64,000 bases of DNA, taken from assembly GCA_018668595.1 (NCBI GenBank), contig JABJCP010000013.1, forward strand, positions 128,116 through 192,115, read 5' to 3'. Position numbers and translations under genes: made by a program. A model generated the notes under the pieces. It was not told the DNA's origin and ran no database searches. It saw only the letters and a list, made by a program, of their open reading frames with translations. Source of the DNA: Candidatus Woesearchaeota archaeon. Its GTDB lineage: Archaea > Nanobdellota > Nanobdellia > Woesearchaeales > UBA11576. Below, piece after piece: positions 54,608-61,951 of this stretch (positions are counted from its first letter, which is position 1; each line of letters opens with the position of its first letter).

Positions 54608-54949
54608 TCAAATCACTACTAAAATTTTTAGATATTGATCAATAAATTCTTTGACCAATTTTAAATCGATATTTTCATACCCTCTAGAAATACGTTTTAA
54701 CAACTCAGAGTTAACTTTGTTTGTTAATTTAATTCTTATATATTCAACATCCTTATCAGGAAAAGGTACATAAAGAGGATTTATTTTATCTCTGTATTTT
54801 TTTGCGATTTCAAAACTATTTTTTAATTCTTTTTCATATTTATTTGAAATTTCTGTATTGTCAATAGCAGTTTCTAAAATTTTATGAATTACTGAATTTG
54901 CTAAATTTCCAATAAACAATTCAATTAATTTATTTCTATTTTGAGTCAC
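54608..54949 (-). CDS. Helical partner of a nucleotidyltransferase (HEPN-like?)
   Basis: 113 residues, all helical and charged (NKLIELFIGNLANSVIHKIL at the start). It overlaps the end of the nucleotidyltransferase gene at 54936 by 14 bases, the usual layout of an MNT/HEPN pair. No RxxxxxxH motif is visible. The HEPN assignment rests on size and context only. Confidence 0.5.
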   Translation of the reverse strand: MTQNRNKLIELFIGNLANSVIHKILETAIDNTEISNKYEKELKNSFEIAKKYRDKINPLYVPFPDKDVEYIRIKLTNKVNSELLKRISRGYENIDLKLVKEFIDQYLKILVVI

Positions 54950-55724
54950 TTTGAATAGAATCCATTATTTTATCAAATGTTTTTTTGTATATTTTTTTAT
55001 ATTTGTTCAGGAAACTTTTTTTATTCAACATATTCTGTTTAATAAGTTTAACAGAAATTTCAAAAATTTTTTTAATCTCTTTATCTACAATTTCTTTTGA
55101 TAACTTTTTATTTAGAATATATAAATATAATGCAATTATATTTCGAGTAAGATAATATTTTTCAACCCCATTTAAAATGTCAAAATTATTAATCAAAATC
55201 TTGCTTTTTAGGAGTTGTAAATCCAAAATTTTATACAATACTTTTCGTTTCACATTAAAAATAAATCTTTTTTTTGAAATACATTTACTTAGCATCATTT
55301 GATATAATGGGTCTGTTGCTAAACCTTCCAATAAACTTTTAATATCTATTAAAATAATATGTGCTTTAATTCCTATATTTTTTTCAATTATGTTTTTGAT
55401 ATATTTTACATCTTGTTTAGTATTACTAACTAAAAGCAAATCTACATCATTAAAATTAAAACCTCTCTCTAAAAAAGACCCTGCAAATATTATATTTTCG
55501 TAATTTTGATAGTTTTTATCTATAATTTTAATTATCTCAGTTATGATGTGTAGTTTGACAGGCTCAATGCAGCCAATATTGTAAAAATAAGGTTTTTCGA
55601 CAGCTGATTCTTTTTCTAAAGGTTTTAAAACAACATAACTCCCAATACTAAAACCAGACCTATGTTTAGGTATATAGACTTGATCCATTTTACTTCCTTT
55701 ACTAACTCTACTTATTATTTCCAT
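54936..55724 (-). CDS. Nucleotidyltransferase-domain protein with degenerate motif
   Basis: 262 residues from the ATG at 55724, 27 bases from a TATA-like box. The nucleotidyltransferase signature is IIFAGSFLERGFNFNDVDLL, so the GS and D-x-D parts are kept but spacing and Gly pattern are altered. The C-terminal 130 residues are helical and Lys-rich. It is probably the antitoxin-like member of a module with the 113-residue gene. The promoter holds two tandem near-palindromes, which implies strong regulation. Confidence 0.65.
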   Translation of the reverse strand: MEIISRVSKGSKMDQVYIPKHRSGFSIGSYVVLKPLEKESAVEKPYFYNIGCIEPVKLHIITEIIKIIDKNYQNYENIIFAGSFLERGFNFNDVDLLLVSNTKQDVKYIKNIIEKNIGIKAHIILIDIKSLLEGLATDPLYQMMLSKCISKKRFIFNVKRKVLYKILDLQLLKSKILINNFDILNGVEKYYLTRNIIALYLYILNKKLSKEIVDKEIKKIFEISVKLIKQNMLNKKSFLNKYKKIYKKTFDKIMDSIQSDSK

Positions 55725-55744
55725 ATTACGTAATATCACGTAAT
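55725..55744. promoter_or_regulatory. Tandem palindromic operator
   Basis: ATTACGTAAT (perfect) followed without gap by ATCACGTAAT, ten bases apart, i.e. one helical turn. It fills the space between a TATA-like TTTAAATA (centre about 55751) and the ATG at 55724. Confidence 0.55.
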
Positions 55745-55768
55745 ACTATTTAAATGTTTTGATAAATT

Positions 55769-56113
55769 TTATGTGCTTGCCTGAGAAGTTTTACTTATTT
55801 CCTCGAGGGATTTCAAAGCAGATTCGATCGCAATTATTTTTTTATCAAATATTTCTTCCTTATCCGCCATTCTTTCAGAAAAATTTGAATGAATCTGAAT
55901 AGCCTGTTCAACTAGTCTTTCTTTTTGTCTGCGTTCTCGACTAATATCTTCAGAAATATCCTTATCCCAATTTTCTAAATCTTGTCTTAATTCGCTAATT
56001 TTCTGTTCTTTATGAATAAGTTCTTCTTTTAGTTTGAACTTTGCAGTCATAATATCGAGCTTTCTTTGCGTTAATCTCTCAACGATACTATACCTAGATT
56101 GACTTTCAGACAT
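55769..56113 (-). CDS. Small coiled-coil protein
   Basis: 114 residues with GAGGTG before the ATG. Nearly all of it is a charged heptad-rich helix (LKEELIHKEQKISELRQDLE and on). No membrane segment. It sits between two nucleotidyltransferase modules but is not overlapped with either. Function unknown. Confidence 0.6.
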   Translation of the reverse strand: MSESQSRYSIVERLTQRKLDIMTAKFKLKEELIHKEQKISELRQDLENWDKDISEDISRERRQKERLVEQAIQIHSNFSERMADKEEIFDKKIIAIESALKSLEEISKTSQAST

Positions 56114-56142
56114 CTTATCACCTCGTTAACTAAAAAGAAAAT

Positions 56143-56210
56143 AGGATTTAAATTAGTTTTGATTTTACGCTTAAATCTTTTCGTCGAGAAATGAAAAAAT
56201 TGAAAAATTT
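56143..56210 (+). repeat. Dispersed repeat R, divergent copy 3
   Basis: Contains ATCTTTTCGTCGAGAAATGA and TTGAAAAATTTT, matching the core and 3' part of the copies at 47011 and 48559. It lies just downstream of the second HEPN/MNT module. A further core in reverse direction is near 57645-57661 on the other side of that module. Confidence 0.4.
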
Positions 56211-56306
56211 TCAGGAAAATTGAAAAAAATTTGAAATTGGATCAGATAAATAAAAAAAAATCTTCACAAAAATATAAGAACATAAAAACTGAAATTTGAT
56301 CATAAC

Positions 56307-56867
56307 TTAAACTATTACTCGTTCCAGTTCTCTAAAGAAATTCTTAGCGCGATTTAATGATGTTTCAGCTTTAGTGCGTTCTGCAGATTTTCCCAGCTCA
56401 TAAGTGAATATTTTTCTTTTTTCTATTTCGAAATTAAATTCATTTACTAATTGCATAATTTTTGTTTCACCTAATTGTAAAATGTCTTCTGCGTCATCTA
56501 CAGCGTCTTTATATTGATCAATAATTTCTGTCTTGAGTTTGTGATCTTCTTTTATAAAATAATGCACCAATGCATGATATGTCATTCTATGAATACCTGC
56601 GTCTGCTTCGATTTTATGATTAAACTTAGCTAAAAGTGCTGTTGCTGTGAAAAACATCGAATAATAGGATATATTTATCACCCACCTGTTTGTGTTAATG
56701 TTTTCTTCTTTGTACAAGTCGAAAATCCTTTGAGCTACTTGTACTGACTCGCGTCCTTTGTTAAGAAAAAAATCAGCTGCCAAGGGTTTTGGTTTTACAA
56801 TTTTCCCATCTTGAATAAGCTGTTTAATAATTTTTGTGCTTTTTTCTATCCCTTTTTCATCCAACAT
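56307..56867 (-). CDS. HEPN-domain protein of the second HEPN/MNT module
   Basis: 186 residues from the ATG at 56867 after GAGGTATC; it overlaps the upstream gene by eleven bases. NISYYSMFFTATALLAKF and RKIFTYELGKSAERTKAETS match the protein at 47224. A region IHRMTYHALVHYF contains Arg and His in the area where the HEPN catalytic motif is found, though the spacing is not canonical. Likely the toxin of the pair. Confidence 0.7.
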   Translation of the reverse strand: MLDEKGIEKSTKIIKQLIQDGKIVKPKPLAADFFLNKGRESVQVAQRIFDLYKEENINTNRWVINISYYSMFFTATALLAKFNHKIEADAGIHRMTYHALVHYFIKEDHKLKTEIIDQYKDAVDDAEDILQLGETKIMQLVNEFNFEIEKRKIFTYELGKSAERTKAETSLNRAKNFFRELERVIV

Positions 56868-57456
56868 CACGATACCTCAATAAATTCAGAAAATGTTCAC
56901 CACCATATAAAACTAGGTGTTTTTTTAGAAGTTCCGTTCCTACTGTTAATTTTTTTGGGTGCTGCCACATTTCTATTAAACCTGTTTCAGTAGTTATGTT
57001 TATGTCGCAGTTGTAAGGAGATAATTTGATTTTTACTAATTTTTCAAAACTTGCCAGTTCATATTGATCAGGAATAACAAATAGCAAGTCAATATCTGAA
57101 GACTTTTTTTGTTTGTTTACCGCGTAACTTCCAAATAGAATGCAAATAAAGTTTTTATTTAGTTGCTCTATCTGATTTTTGATTATACTTATTGTTTTGT
57201 TTTTGCATTTATCTTTTGTTCTTGAAAGCTCTGCTACTAAATATTCTGGATTTGATTTGGATAAATTTAGTTTGACAATTTTGCTGTTTCCGATAGATTG
57301 TATTTCAATTAATTTTATTTTTTGAAGACTACTAATTGTTCTATAAGTCTGAAAATATTTTTGCTTTAAAATTCTTGAAATGTCAGATATAGTTAAAGAC
57401 CTAGTTAAATCGTCGAATAATAGTTTCAAAACCTTTAATTCATCTTTCTTTAACAT
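56857..57456 (-). CDS. Winged-helix plus MNT nucleotidyltransferase protein, second module
   Basis: 199 residues: winged helix (TISDISRILKQKYFQTYRTI) fused to a nucleotidyltransferase with CILFGSYAVNKQ followed by SSDIDLLFVI. The Gly that normally follows GSYx is replaced (GSYAVN), so the motif is slightly degenerate. Same organisation as the gene at 47810, including the ending VLYGGEHFLNLLR versus VLFGVESYYAMVK, so the modules share ancestry. Direct repeats upstream look like its own operator. Confidence 0.75.
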   Translation of the reverse strand: MLKKDELKVLKLLFDDLTRSLTISDISRILKQKYFQTYRTISSLQKIKLIEIQSIGNSKIVKLNLSKSNPEYLVAELSRTKDKCKNKTISIIKNQIEQLNKNFICILFGSYAVNKQKKSSDIDLLFVIPDQYELASFEKLVKIKLSPYNCDINITTETGLIEMWQHPKKLTVGTELLKKHLVLYGGEHFLNLLRYRDVG

Positions 57457-57457
57457 T

Positions 57458-57489
57458 TTTGTTATAAGTCTATAACTATTTTGTTATAA
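57458..57489. promoter_or_regulatory. Direct-repeat operator of the second HEPN/MNT operon
   Basis: TTTGTTATAA at 57458-57467 and again at 57480-57489, 22 bases (two helical turns) apart, between the ATG at 57456 and a TATA-like ATATATAAAAG at about 57490-57500. Confidence 0.5.
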
Positions 57490-57530
57490 TATATAAAAGT
57501 TTTGGATTTAAACGATTTGGAACTGAGAAA

Positions 57531-57548
57531 ATGAACGCCCTCGGCCAG
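57531..57548 (-). repeat. 3' fragment of tRNA-Asn
   Basis: ATGAACGCCCTCGGCCAG is identical to 60743-60760, the 3' end and following bases of the tRNA-Asn gene. The similarity extends weakly about 14 bases further out (TTGGAACTGAGAAA against TTGGACTGAAAG). This looks like an attachment-site remnant or a broken tRNA copy. The rest of the gap 57457-57712 holds no gene. Confidence 0.6.
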
Positions 57549-57712
57549 CAATGACGCACCAGTTAAGTGCTATGCCTGACAAATAGGGAATCTTATAATA
57601 AAAATATAAAAGAAGTTAATATATATAAAACTTTTTAATTACCCTAATTTTCTCGACGAAACGAGTATATAAAATAGGATGTTAAACTAATGGTACAAAA
57701 AAATGTTAAAAA

Positions 57713-58423
57713 TTATTTATCATATTTATCAATCAAATAATTCGCAAGCAAGTCTAATTGTTTCTCAATTATCTTCAGACCAAATTCTCTTGTAGATCTT
57801 CCTCGAAAATCATCAAAGGAATATATTGACCCTTCACTTTTTTTAATTGAGAACAATGCATCATCAATTGTACGTCCTAACTCATGAATCATTTTACCAG
57901 ACTGATCTAATTCATCAAACATTTCCTGAAAATGACGATTATCAAGATGAACTTCTGAACCAAAGACATAATTAGTAATATATGTTTTGTTCTCAAGATC
58001 TCTTTGATATGAACCACCCATATTAATTAAATCAGATATGGTTTTAATAATTCCAGATTCATTTCTTATTAGATCTATTTTTTTCTCTTTGCTAATACCC
58101 TCAAAAAAATCCTTACATCCCATTCTTTCTCGACTTAAACCAAAAGCAGACTTATTCAATTCAGCAAACACAGAATCATAATCCTTAATGCCTAAAAATC
58201 TAAGCAAATCTTGTGCCACATAACTTCCATGAGCACCCGGATGATAAGCACTATACAAATAAACATCCTCAGATTTTTCATTATCAATGTGCCCTTTAAC
58301 TGAAACACTTTCAAAAATATTATCAGTTACTTCTCTGCACAGATCTGCACAAAACTGTTCTACATTACGATAATCTGCTGATTTAATCTGTTTAATCTTT
58401 TTATTTAATTTTGATTTATCCAT
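57713..58423 (-). CDS. Soluble protein of unknown function
   Basis: 236 residues from the ATG at 58423, which follows GGTGTGGAG; the frame extends to 58441. Helical with a central segment VYLYSAYHPGAHGSYVAQDL and later YITNYVFGSEVHLDNRHFQE and FDDFRGRSTREFG. Scattered His, Asp and Glu could be catalytic, but no family is recognised. It is divergent from the Lrp/AsnC gene at 58574, within the tRNA-Asn-bounded segment. Confidence 0.6.
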   Translation of the reverse strand: MDKSKLNKKIKQIKSADYRNVEQFCADLCREVTDNIFESVSVKGHIDNEKSEDVYLYSAYHPGAHGSYVAQDLLRFLGIKDYDSVFAELNKSAFGLSRERMGCKDFFEGISKEKKIDLIRNESGIIKTISDLINMGGSYQRDLENKTYITNYVFGSEVHLDNRHFQEMFDELDQSGKMIHELGRTIDDALFSIKKSEGSIYSFDDFRGRSTREFGLKIIEKQLDLLANYLIDKYDK

Positions 58424-58573
58424 TTTCAATCTCCACACCACTTTAGAATTAAGTGCTGATTTTTGTTATGGACTTGTGATAACTCAAGAATAATTAAAAC
58501 TTCCCACATTTATTTTTCATAATATTATCAAAAAACTTATAAATAAGCAATAATATTAAATAAATTGTTTTAA

Positions 58574-59533
58574 ATGTTACATAAATTAGACCTAAAAGAT
58601 AAGAAAATACTATTTGAACTAGATAAGAACGCCAGAATAAGCTATGCTCAAATAGGCAAAAAAATTGGACTAAGCACAGAACTAGTCCACTATAGAGTAA
58701 AACGATTAGAAAAAACAAAAATTCTAACAAAATATCAAACCGCTGTTAATTATTCAAAACTAGGATTAATTCATTTCAAAATCTGTTTGAAATATTCAGG
58801 AATTTCTCTTAAGATTGAAGAAGAGCTTTATTTTAGATTAAAAAATATTCCTCAAATTGTTTGGATTGCAAAATGTCAAGGCGAGTGGGACTGCATACTA
58901 TCCTGTACTGCCAATAATTTAATAGAACTAGATTTAATAAAAGACAAAATAATCACACTAGCAAATAATTACATCAGTCAAAAGTCAATTTCAATCTCAT
59001 CAAAAATCTGGTCATTCCCTAGAAACTACCTAATCAACAAAAACAAAGAAACCATTTTCAAAATGAGCGGAGAACAACCAAAACTCGACGAAATAGATTT
59101 AAAATTATTAAAAATTTTATCTGAAAACTCAAGAAAACCAGTAATCAAAATTGTAAAAGAAATGAACTCAACCGTGAAGATTATTACAACAAGAATTAAA
59201 AAGCTACTAAAAACAGGAGTGATAAATAATTTTAGATTAGTTATTGATTATGATAAATTAGGAATTAATTTTTACAAAACATTCTTTTATTTAAAAAATC
59301 CCGACGAGAAAAAAGTACAGCAACTACTAAGAAAATTAAACATTCATCCAAATGTAATTCATAATTTAAAAGTAATTGGAGACTGGGATCTCGAACCAGA
59401 ATTTGAATTTGAAAATAAAGAAGAATTCCAAAAAACAATACAAGAACTAATGAACGAATTCTCAGACACAATACAAAGAATAAGTGTAATAAATATATTA
59501 AAAGAATATAAATATACTTTTTTTCATAAATAA
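58574..59533 (+). CDS. Double-module Lrp/AsnC family transcription regulator
   Basis: 319 residues, tandem Lrp units: KLDLKDKKILFELDKNARIS with STELVHYRVKRLEKTKIL, then a RAM-like part. The second unit starts near 172 (LDEIDLKLLKILSENSRKPV). Closest in layout to the gene at 53066. It faces the orphan gene at 57713 across a shared intergenic region with an AT-rich box (CTTATAAATAAG, about 58536-58547), so control of that gene is plausible. Confidence 0.8.
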   Translation: MLHKLDLKDKKILFELDKNARISYAQIGKKIGLSTELVHYRVKRLEKTKILTKYQTAVNYSKLGLIHFKICLKYSGISLKIEEELYFRLKNIPQIVWIAKCQGEWDCILSCTANNLIELDLIKDKIITLANNYISQKSISISSKIWSFPRNYLINKNKETIFKMSGEQPKLDEIDLKLLKILSENSRKPVIKIVKEMNSTVKIITTRIKKLLKTGVINNFRLVIDYDKLGINFYKTFFYLKNPDEKKVQQLLRKLNIHPNVIHNLKVIGDWDLEPEFEFENKEEFQKTIQELMNEFSDTIQRISVINILKEYKYTFFHK

Positions 59534-59641
59534 CTACACCTCACAAAAATATAACAACATAGGAACTAAATTTTTATTATTTAATTTATTAATATTATTA
59601 ATTACTTCTTCAGCAGTTTTGTTGACAAATCAACTTATTTT

Positions 59642-60265
59642 TCAAGCAGAATGACATTCTAAACTTATCATATTAGAAAACAATGCAAATCTTATAGACT
59701 CTGCTTCTTCAGGATTATTACTGTCACTTAAATTAAGAATGGCTTCACGATATTTTTCTTTAGCTTTTAAAACTGCTTCTGCTCCGGCTTTTCCCTTAAT
59801 AAGAAATTTTGGTGCTTCTAACGCAGGTTCTTTGAATATATTTGCAAATTTATCAAATCCTGGTCGACACTCATTATATTTATCAGTTATAAACATAAAT
59901 GGTCTCGAATATCCGAGATACTCTTTCGCTCCTTTTTGAACGGCTTGTTTACCAAGCACTTTCGCCGAACTACAAGCCAAAGCATGGACTAATTTATTTT
60001 TTGTAAGAGAAATATTTGTTTCATCCAATAAATCCTTATTCTCATGTCCACACACTTTAAATTCGTTTCCATGACCATTAAGTAAAATTAAAGAAGGATT
60101 TTGTTTTTTAACAAACTTTTCAAAGTTAATCATATTTGCCAGATTTCCTCTGAGATCCTTAATAGAAATGTTTTGTTTCTCTGCTAAACTGATTATATCT
60201 TTACTCCACACAGAAAGATATTGGGTTTCTAAATCGTGTTCAGGACGAGTAATAAGAAGTTTCAT
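59642..60265 (-). CDS. Caspase/CHAT-like cysteine peptidase candidate
   Basis: 207 residues. The pattern SLILLNGHGN (His about residue 65), a spacer with CGHENKDLLDETNISL, then VHALACSSAKVLG (Cys about 98) and GAKEYLGYSRPF is the His...Cys layout of caspase-fold peptidases, CHAT type in particular: a strand ending in GHG and a strand ending in Cys-Ser/Ala. The rest is helical. It is the last of three overlapping genes with two small upstream proteins. CHAT enzymes elsewhere take part in defence or regulated proteolysis. The call needs structure-based confirmation. Confidence 0.6.
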   Translation of the reverse strand: MKLLITRPEHDLETQYLSVWSKDIISLAEKQNISIKDLRGNLANMINFEKFVKKQNPSLILLNGHGNEFKVCGHENKDLLDETNISLTKNKLVHALACSSAKVLGKQAVQKGAKEYLGYSRPFMFITDKYNECRPGFDKFANIFKEPALEAPKFLIKGKAGAEAVLKAKEKYREAILNLSDSNNPEEAESIRFALFSNMISLECHSA

Positions 60266-60468
60266 GTAAACCCTCGCATTGATGACTTAATATATTCTTT
60301 TTGTAATTCCAAAAATAAAAGTCCAAGTTTATCCCTTTTCTTAACATGTTCAATTAATTTTTGTTTATCCAAAGGTTCTTTTTCATTTCCAACATGTATC
60401 TGTAGATTATCAGGCATCACATCTAAACGAGCAAGCACCAATTCTACGAACTCATCTTCTTTACTCAT
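60262..60468 (-). CDS. Small helical protein in the peptidase operon
   Basis: 68 residues (DEFVELVLARLDVMPDNLQI, then LDKQKLIEHVKKRDKLGLLF). The region ARL..MP.NL followed by a KxxLIEHVKK-D-x-G helix recalls a small archaeal family I have no name for. It overlaps the peptidase gene by four bases and the upstream 61-residue gene by eight. It may be an inhibitor, adaptor or substrate of the peptidase. Confidence 0.6.
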   Translation of the reverse strand: MSKEDEFVELVLARLDVMPDNLQIHVGNEKEPLDKQKLIEHVKKRDKLGLLFLELQKEYIKSSMRGFT

Positions 60469-60646
60469 CCAACAACCCCATCGATTCCATTTTTTGAATT
60501 ATTTTCTTACCCAACTCTGTTTCTTTATGAACTTCTAAATATGCAGAATTCCAACTGTAAGGTTTCTCATCTATCACAACAATAATCTCTTTTCTAACAC
60601 TATCAGGTAAATCAGAATATATTTTAATAAATTTGGATTTACTCAT
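60461..60646 (-). CDS. Small protein, first gene of the peptidase operon
   Basis: 61 residues (KFIKIYSDLPDSVRKEIIVV, then EKPYSWNSAYLEVHKETELG and IIQKMESMGLLDE). It reads as two short strands followed by helices. The overlap with the next gene implies coupled translation. No family is recognised. Confidence 0.55.
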   Translation of the reverse strand: MSKSKFIKIYSDLPDSVRKEIIVVIDEKPYSWNSAYLEVHKETELGKKIIQKMESMGLLDE

Positions 60647-60747
60647 TTTATAATCTATTAAACGCAGTAATATTTATAATTTTTCTTTTTAAACTAAACA
60701 AATAATACTAAACATAGTCCTTGACAAGCGTTGGACTGAAAGATGAA

Positions 60748-60874
60748 CGCCCTCGGCCAGGTTTGAACTGGCGACCTTGCGGTTTCTTCAACAACTAATG
60801 TTAAACTGTTGATTGTGTTGGTTTATACAAAGCTGAATTAACAGCCGCACGCTCCACCACTAAGCTACGAGGGC
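60748..60874 (-). tRNA. tRNA-Asn (anticodon GUU) with a 55-base intron
   Basis: On the minus strand the acceptor stem is GCCCTCG/CGAGGGC with discriminator G; no CCA is encoded. The D arm is GCTTAGTGGTGGAGC, the anticodon stem TGCGG/CCGCA with loop CTGTTAA (GUU), and the T arm GCCAG-TTCAAAC-CTGGC. An intron of about 55 bases (60784-60838) interrupts the anticodon loop after position 37, the standard archaeal site cut by the splicing endonuclease. The mature tRNA is 72 bases. Confidence 0.85.
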
Positions 60875-61113
60875 AAATGATTTGTGTTGTGAATATTTGA
60901 TTTTTATTTGTCGTACGATTGAGCGAATGCGAAATCGTACTTGCTCTTGCGTATCAAATGAGCGTAACCATTTGCGCGTCATCGATAAGCTACGAGGGCA
61001 AATATATCTAATATAGATTTTTGAGGGTATTTATAAAGATTTCGGAATTTATTTGGAACTAAAAACCCTCTAAAACGATAAATTTTATAAAAACAGACCC
61101 TATAGCTAACAAT
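60875..61113. other. Intergenic region with hairpins and a tRNA-Asn 5' fragment
   Basis: No gene seen. It contains a perfect GTACGATT (60913-60920)/AATCGTAC (60933-60940) hairpin, a CAAATG (60955-60960)/CATTTG (60969-60974) hairpin, and TAAGCTACGAGGGCAAAT at 60986-61003. That last stretch repeats 60861-60878, which is the first 14 bases of tRNA-Asn plus four flanking bases. Confidence 0.5.
61084..61092 (+). promoter_or_regulatory. TATA box of the YkgJ-type gene
   Basis: TTTATAAAA is centred 26 bases before the ATG at 61114, indicating a leaderless message. Confidence 0.55.
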
Positions 61114-61692
61114 ATGTTGGGATTGAATGATTATTCAAATATAGATGCTGCAATACAAGATGTTAAACAAAAATATGTTAATTGTTTAGATTGCAAATCT
61201 TCTAGAAATTGCTGCTCTAATTTTACTCCCGAATTTAGTTTGAAATTTGATCAAAAACAAGCAGAAACCTTATTCTCTCAAAGCATAATAGATAATCTTG
61301 CAGAAGAAGGTAACCTAATTTTTACAGGACAAGGATATGAACTTATTTCTGGAAAATGTCCTATGCTCGACGATAAACAGCTATGTGGCGCTCACCAAAG
61401 AAAAAAAGAATTAAATCTGAACATATGTGAAGGATTTCCAATTTATACAATAGTTAACATGCAAAGATTAAATAAACAACCAATAAAAGAAAAAATAATT
61501 GTTGCAGACTACAGATGTTTTGGAGTTGAACATGATTGGAAACAAATACAACCTAATTTAGCAAAAATATCTGCAGATACTAGCATTAATGCATATGTCA
61601 AATTTAAACACAAAAATAAAACAAGATTATTGCCCCTAACAGAATTTGAAATATCCCTAAATAATGGAATTATAGAGTCTCAGACGTTATAA
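61114..61692 (+). CDS. YkgJ-family Cys-cluster protein
   Basis: 192 residues. The N-terminal cluster CLDCKSSRNCC and the later GKCPMLDDKQLCGAHQRK and NICEGFPIY follow the layout of PF03692 proteins (CxxCxxxxCC, then spaced Cys before C-x-x-FP). These are small proteins thought to chelate zinc or an iron-sulfur cluster. A further Cys is in YRCFGVEHDW. The C-terminal 60 residues are outside the cluster. Its function is not established for the family. Confidence 0.7.
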   Translation: MLGLNDYSNIDAAIQDVKQKYVNCLDCKSSRNCCSNFTPEFSLKFDQKQAETLFSQSIIDNLAEEGNLIFTGQGYELISGKCPMLDDKQLCGAHQRKKELNLNICEGFPIYTIVNMQRLNKQPIKEKIIVADYRCFGVEHDWKQIQPNLAKISADTSINAYVKFKHKNKTRLLPLTEFEISLNNGIIESQTL

Positions 61693-61727
61693 TGAGATTA
61701 TAAATATTCTTATTAAAATGCGTAAAC

Positions 61728-61735
61728 TTTATAAA
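61728..61735 (+). promoter_or_regulatory. TATA box of tRNA-Ile
   Basis: TTTATAAA, centred about 32 bases before the first base of the tRNA at 61764, a normal promoter position for a tRNA with a few leader bases. Confidence 0.5.
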
Positions 61736-61763
61736 GCAGGTCTTAATTTTCAAAGAGGTAAAT

Positions 61764-61939
61764 GAGCCCGTGGCTCAGTCTGGAAGTTAATCTTTACAAA
61801 CTGGACAATAGAGTGCTCGACTGATAATAAAACAGCTTTTTGGTGTTTTGAAAGAAATCGAGTGGTCCGGGGTTCAAAACAATATGCGAAACAAGTATTA
61901 AAATTTGTTTTACGTTTTGTGACATTCCCCGCGGGCTCA
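61764..61939 (+). tRNA. tRNA-Ile (anticodon GAU) with three apparent introns
   Basis: Acceptor GAGCCCG/CGGGCTC with discriminator A. D stem GCTC/GAGT (with one G-U pair) encloses 34 bases instead of about ten, so about 24 bases (roughly 61784-61807) are extra. The anticodon stem CTCGA/TCGAG has loop CTGATAA with GAU, and an intron at about 61827-61856 (30 bases) after position 37. The T stem CGGGG/CCCCG has TTCAAA then about 47 extra bases (roughly 61879-61925). Removing all three leaves a regular 75-base tRNA-Ile. Exact junctions in the D- and T-loops can shift by a base or two. Confidence 0.8.
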
Positions 61940-61951
61940 TTTTATTTTTTA

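Larger units (their letters stand above)
57531..61003. mobile_element. Segment bounded by tRNA-Asn end fragments (candidate integrated element)
   Basis: The left edge carries the 3' end of tRNA-Asn and the right edge (60986-61003) carries its first 14 bases. Inside are an intact tRNA-Asn, an Lrp/AsnC gene, an orphan gene and a three-gene peptidase operon. Both fragments also carry the same 7-mer on the inner side (ATGACGC 57551-57557; GCGTCAT 60976-60982) in inverted order. No integrase or transposase gene is visible, so mobility is inferred only from the duplicated ends. Confidence 0.35.
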
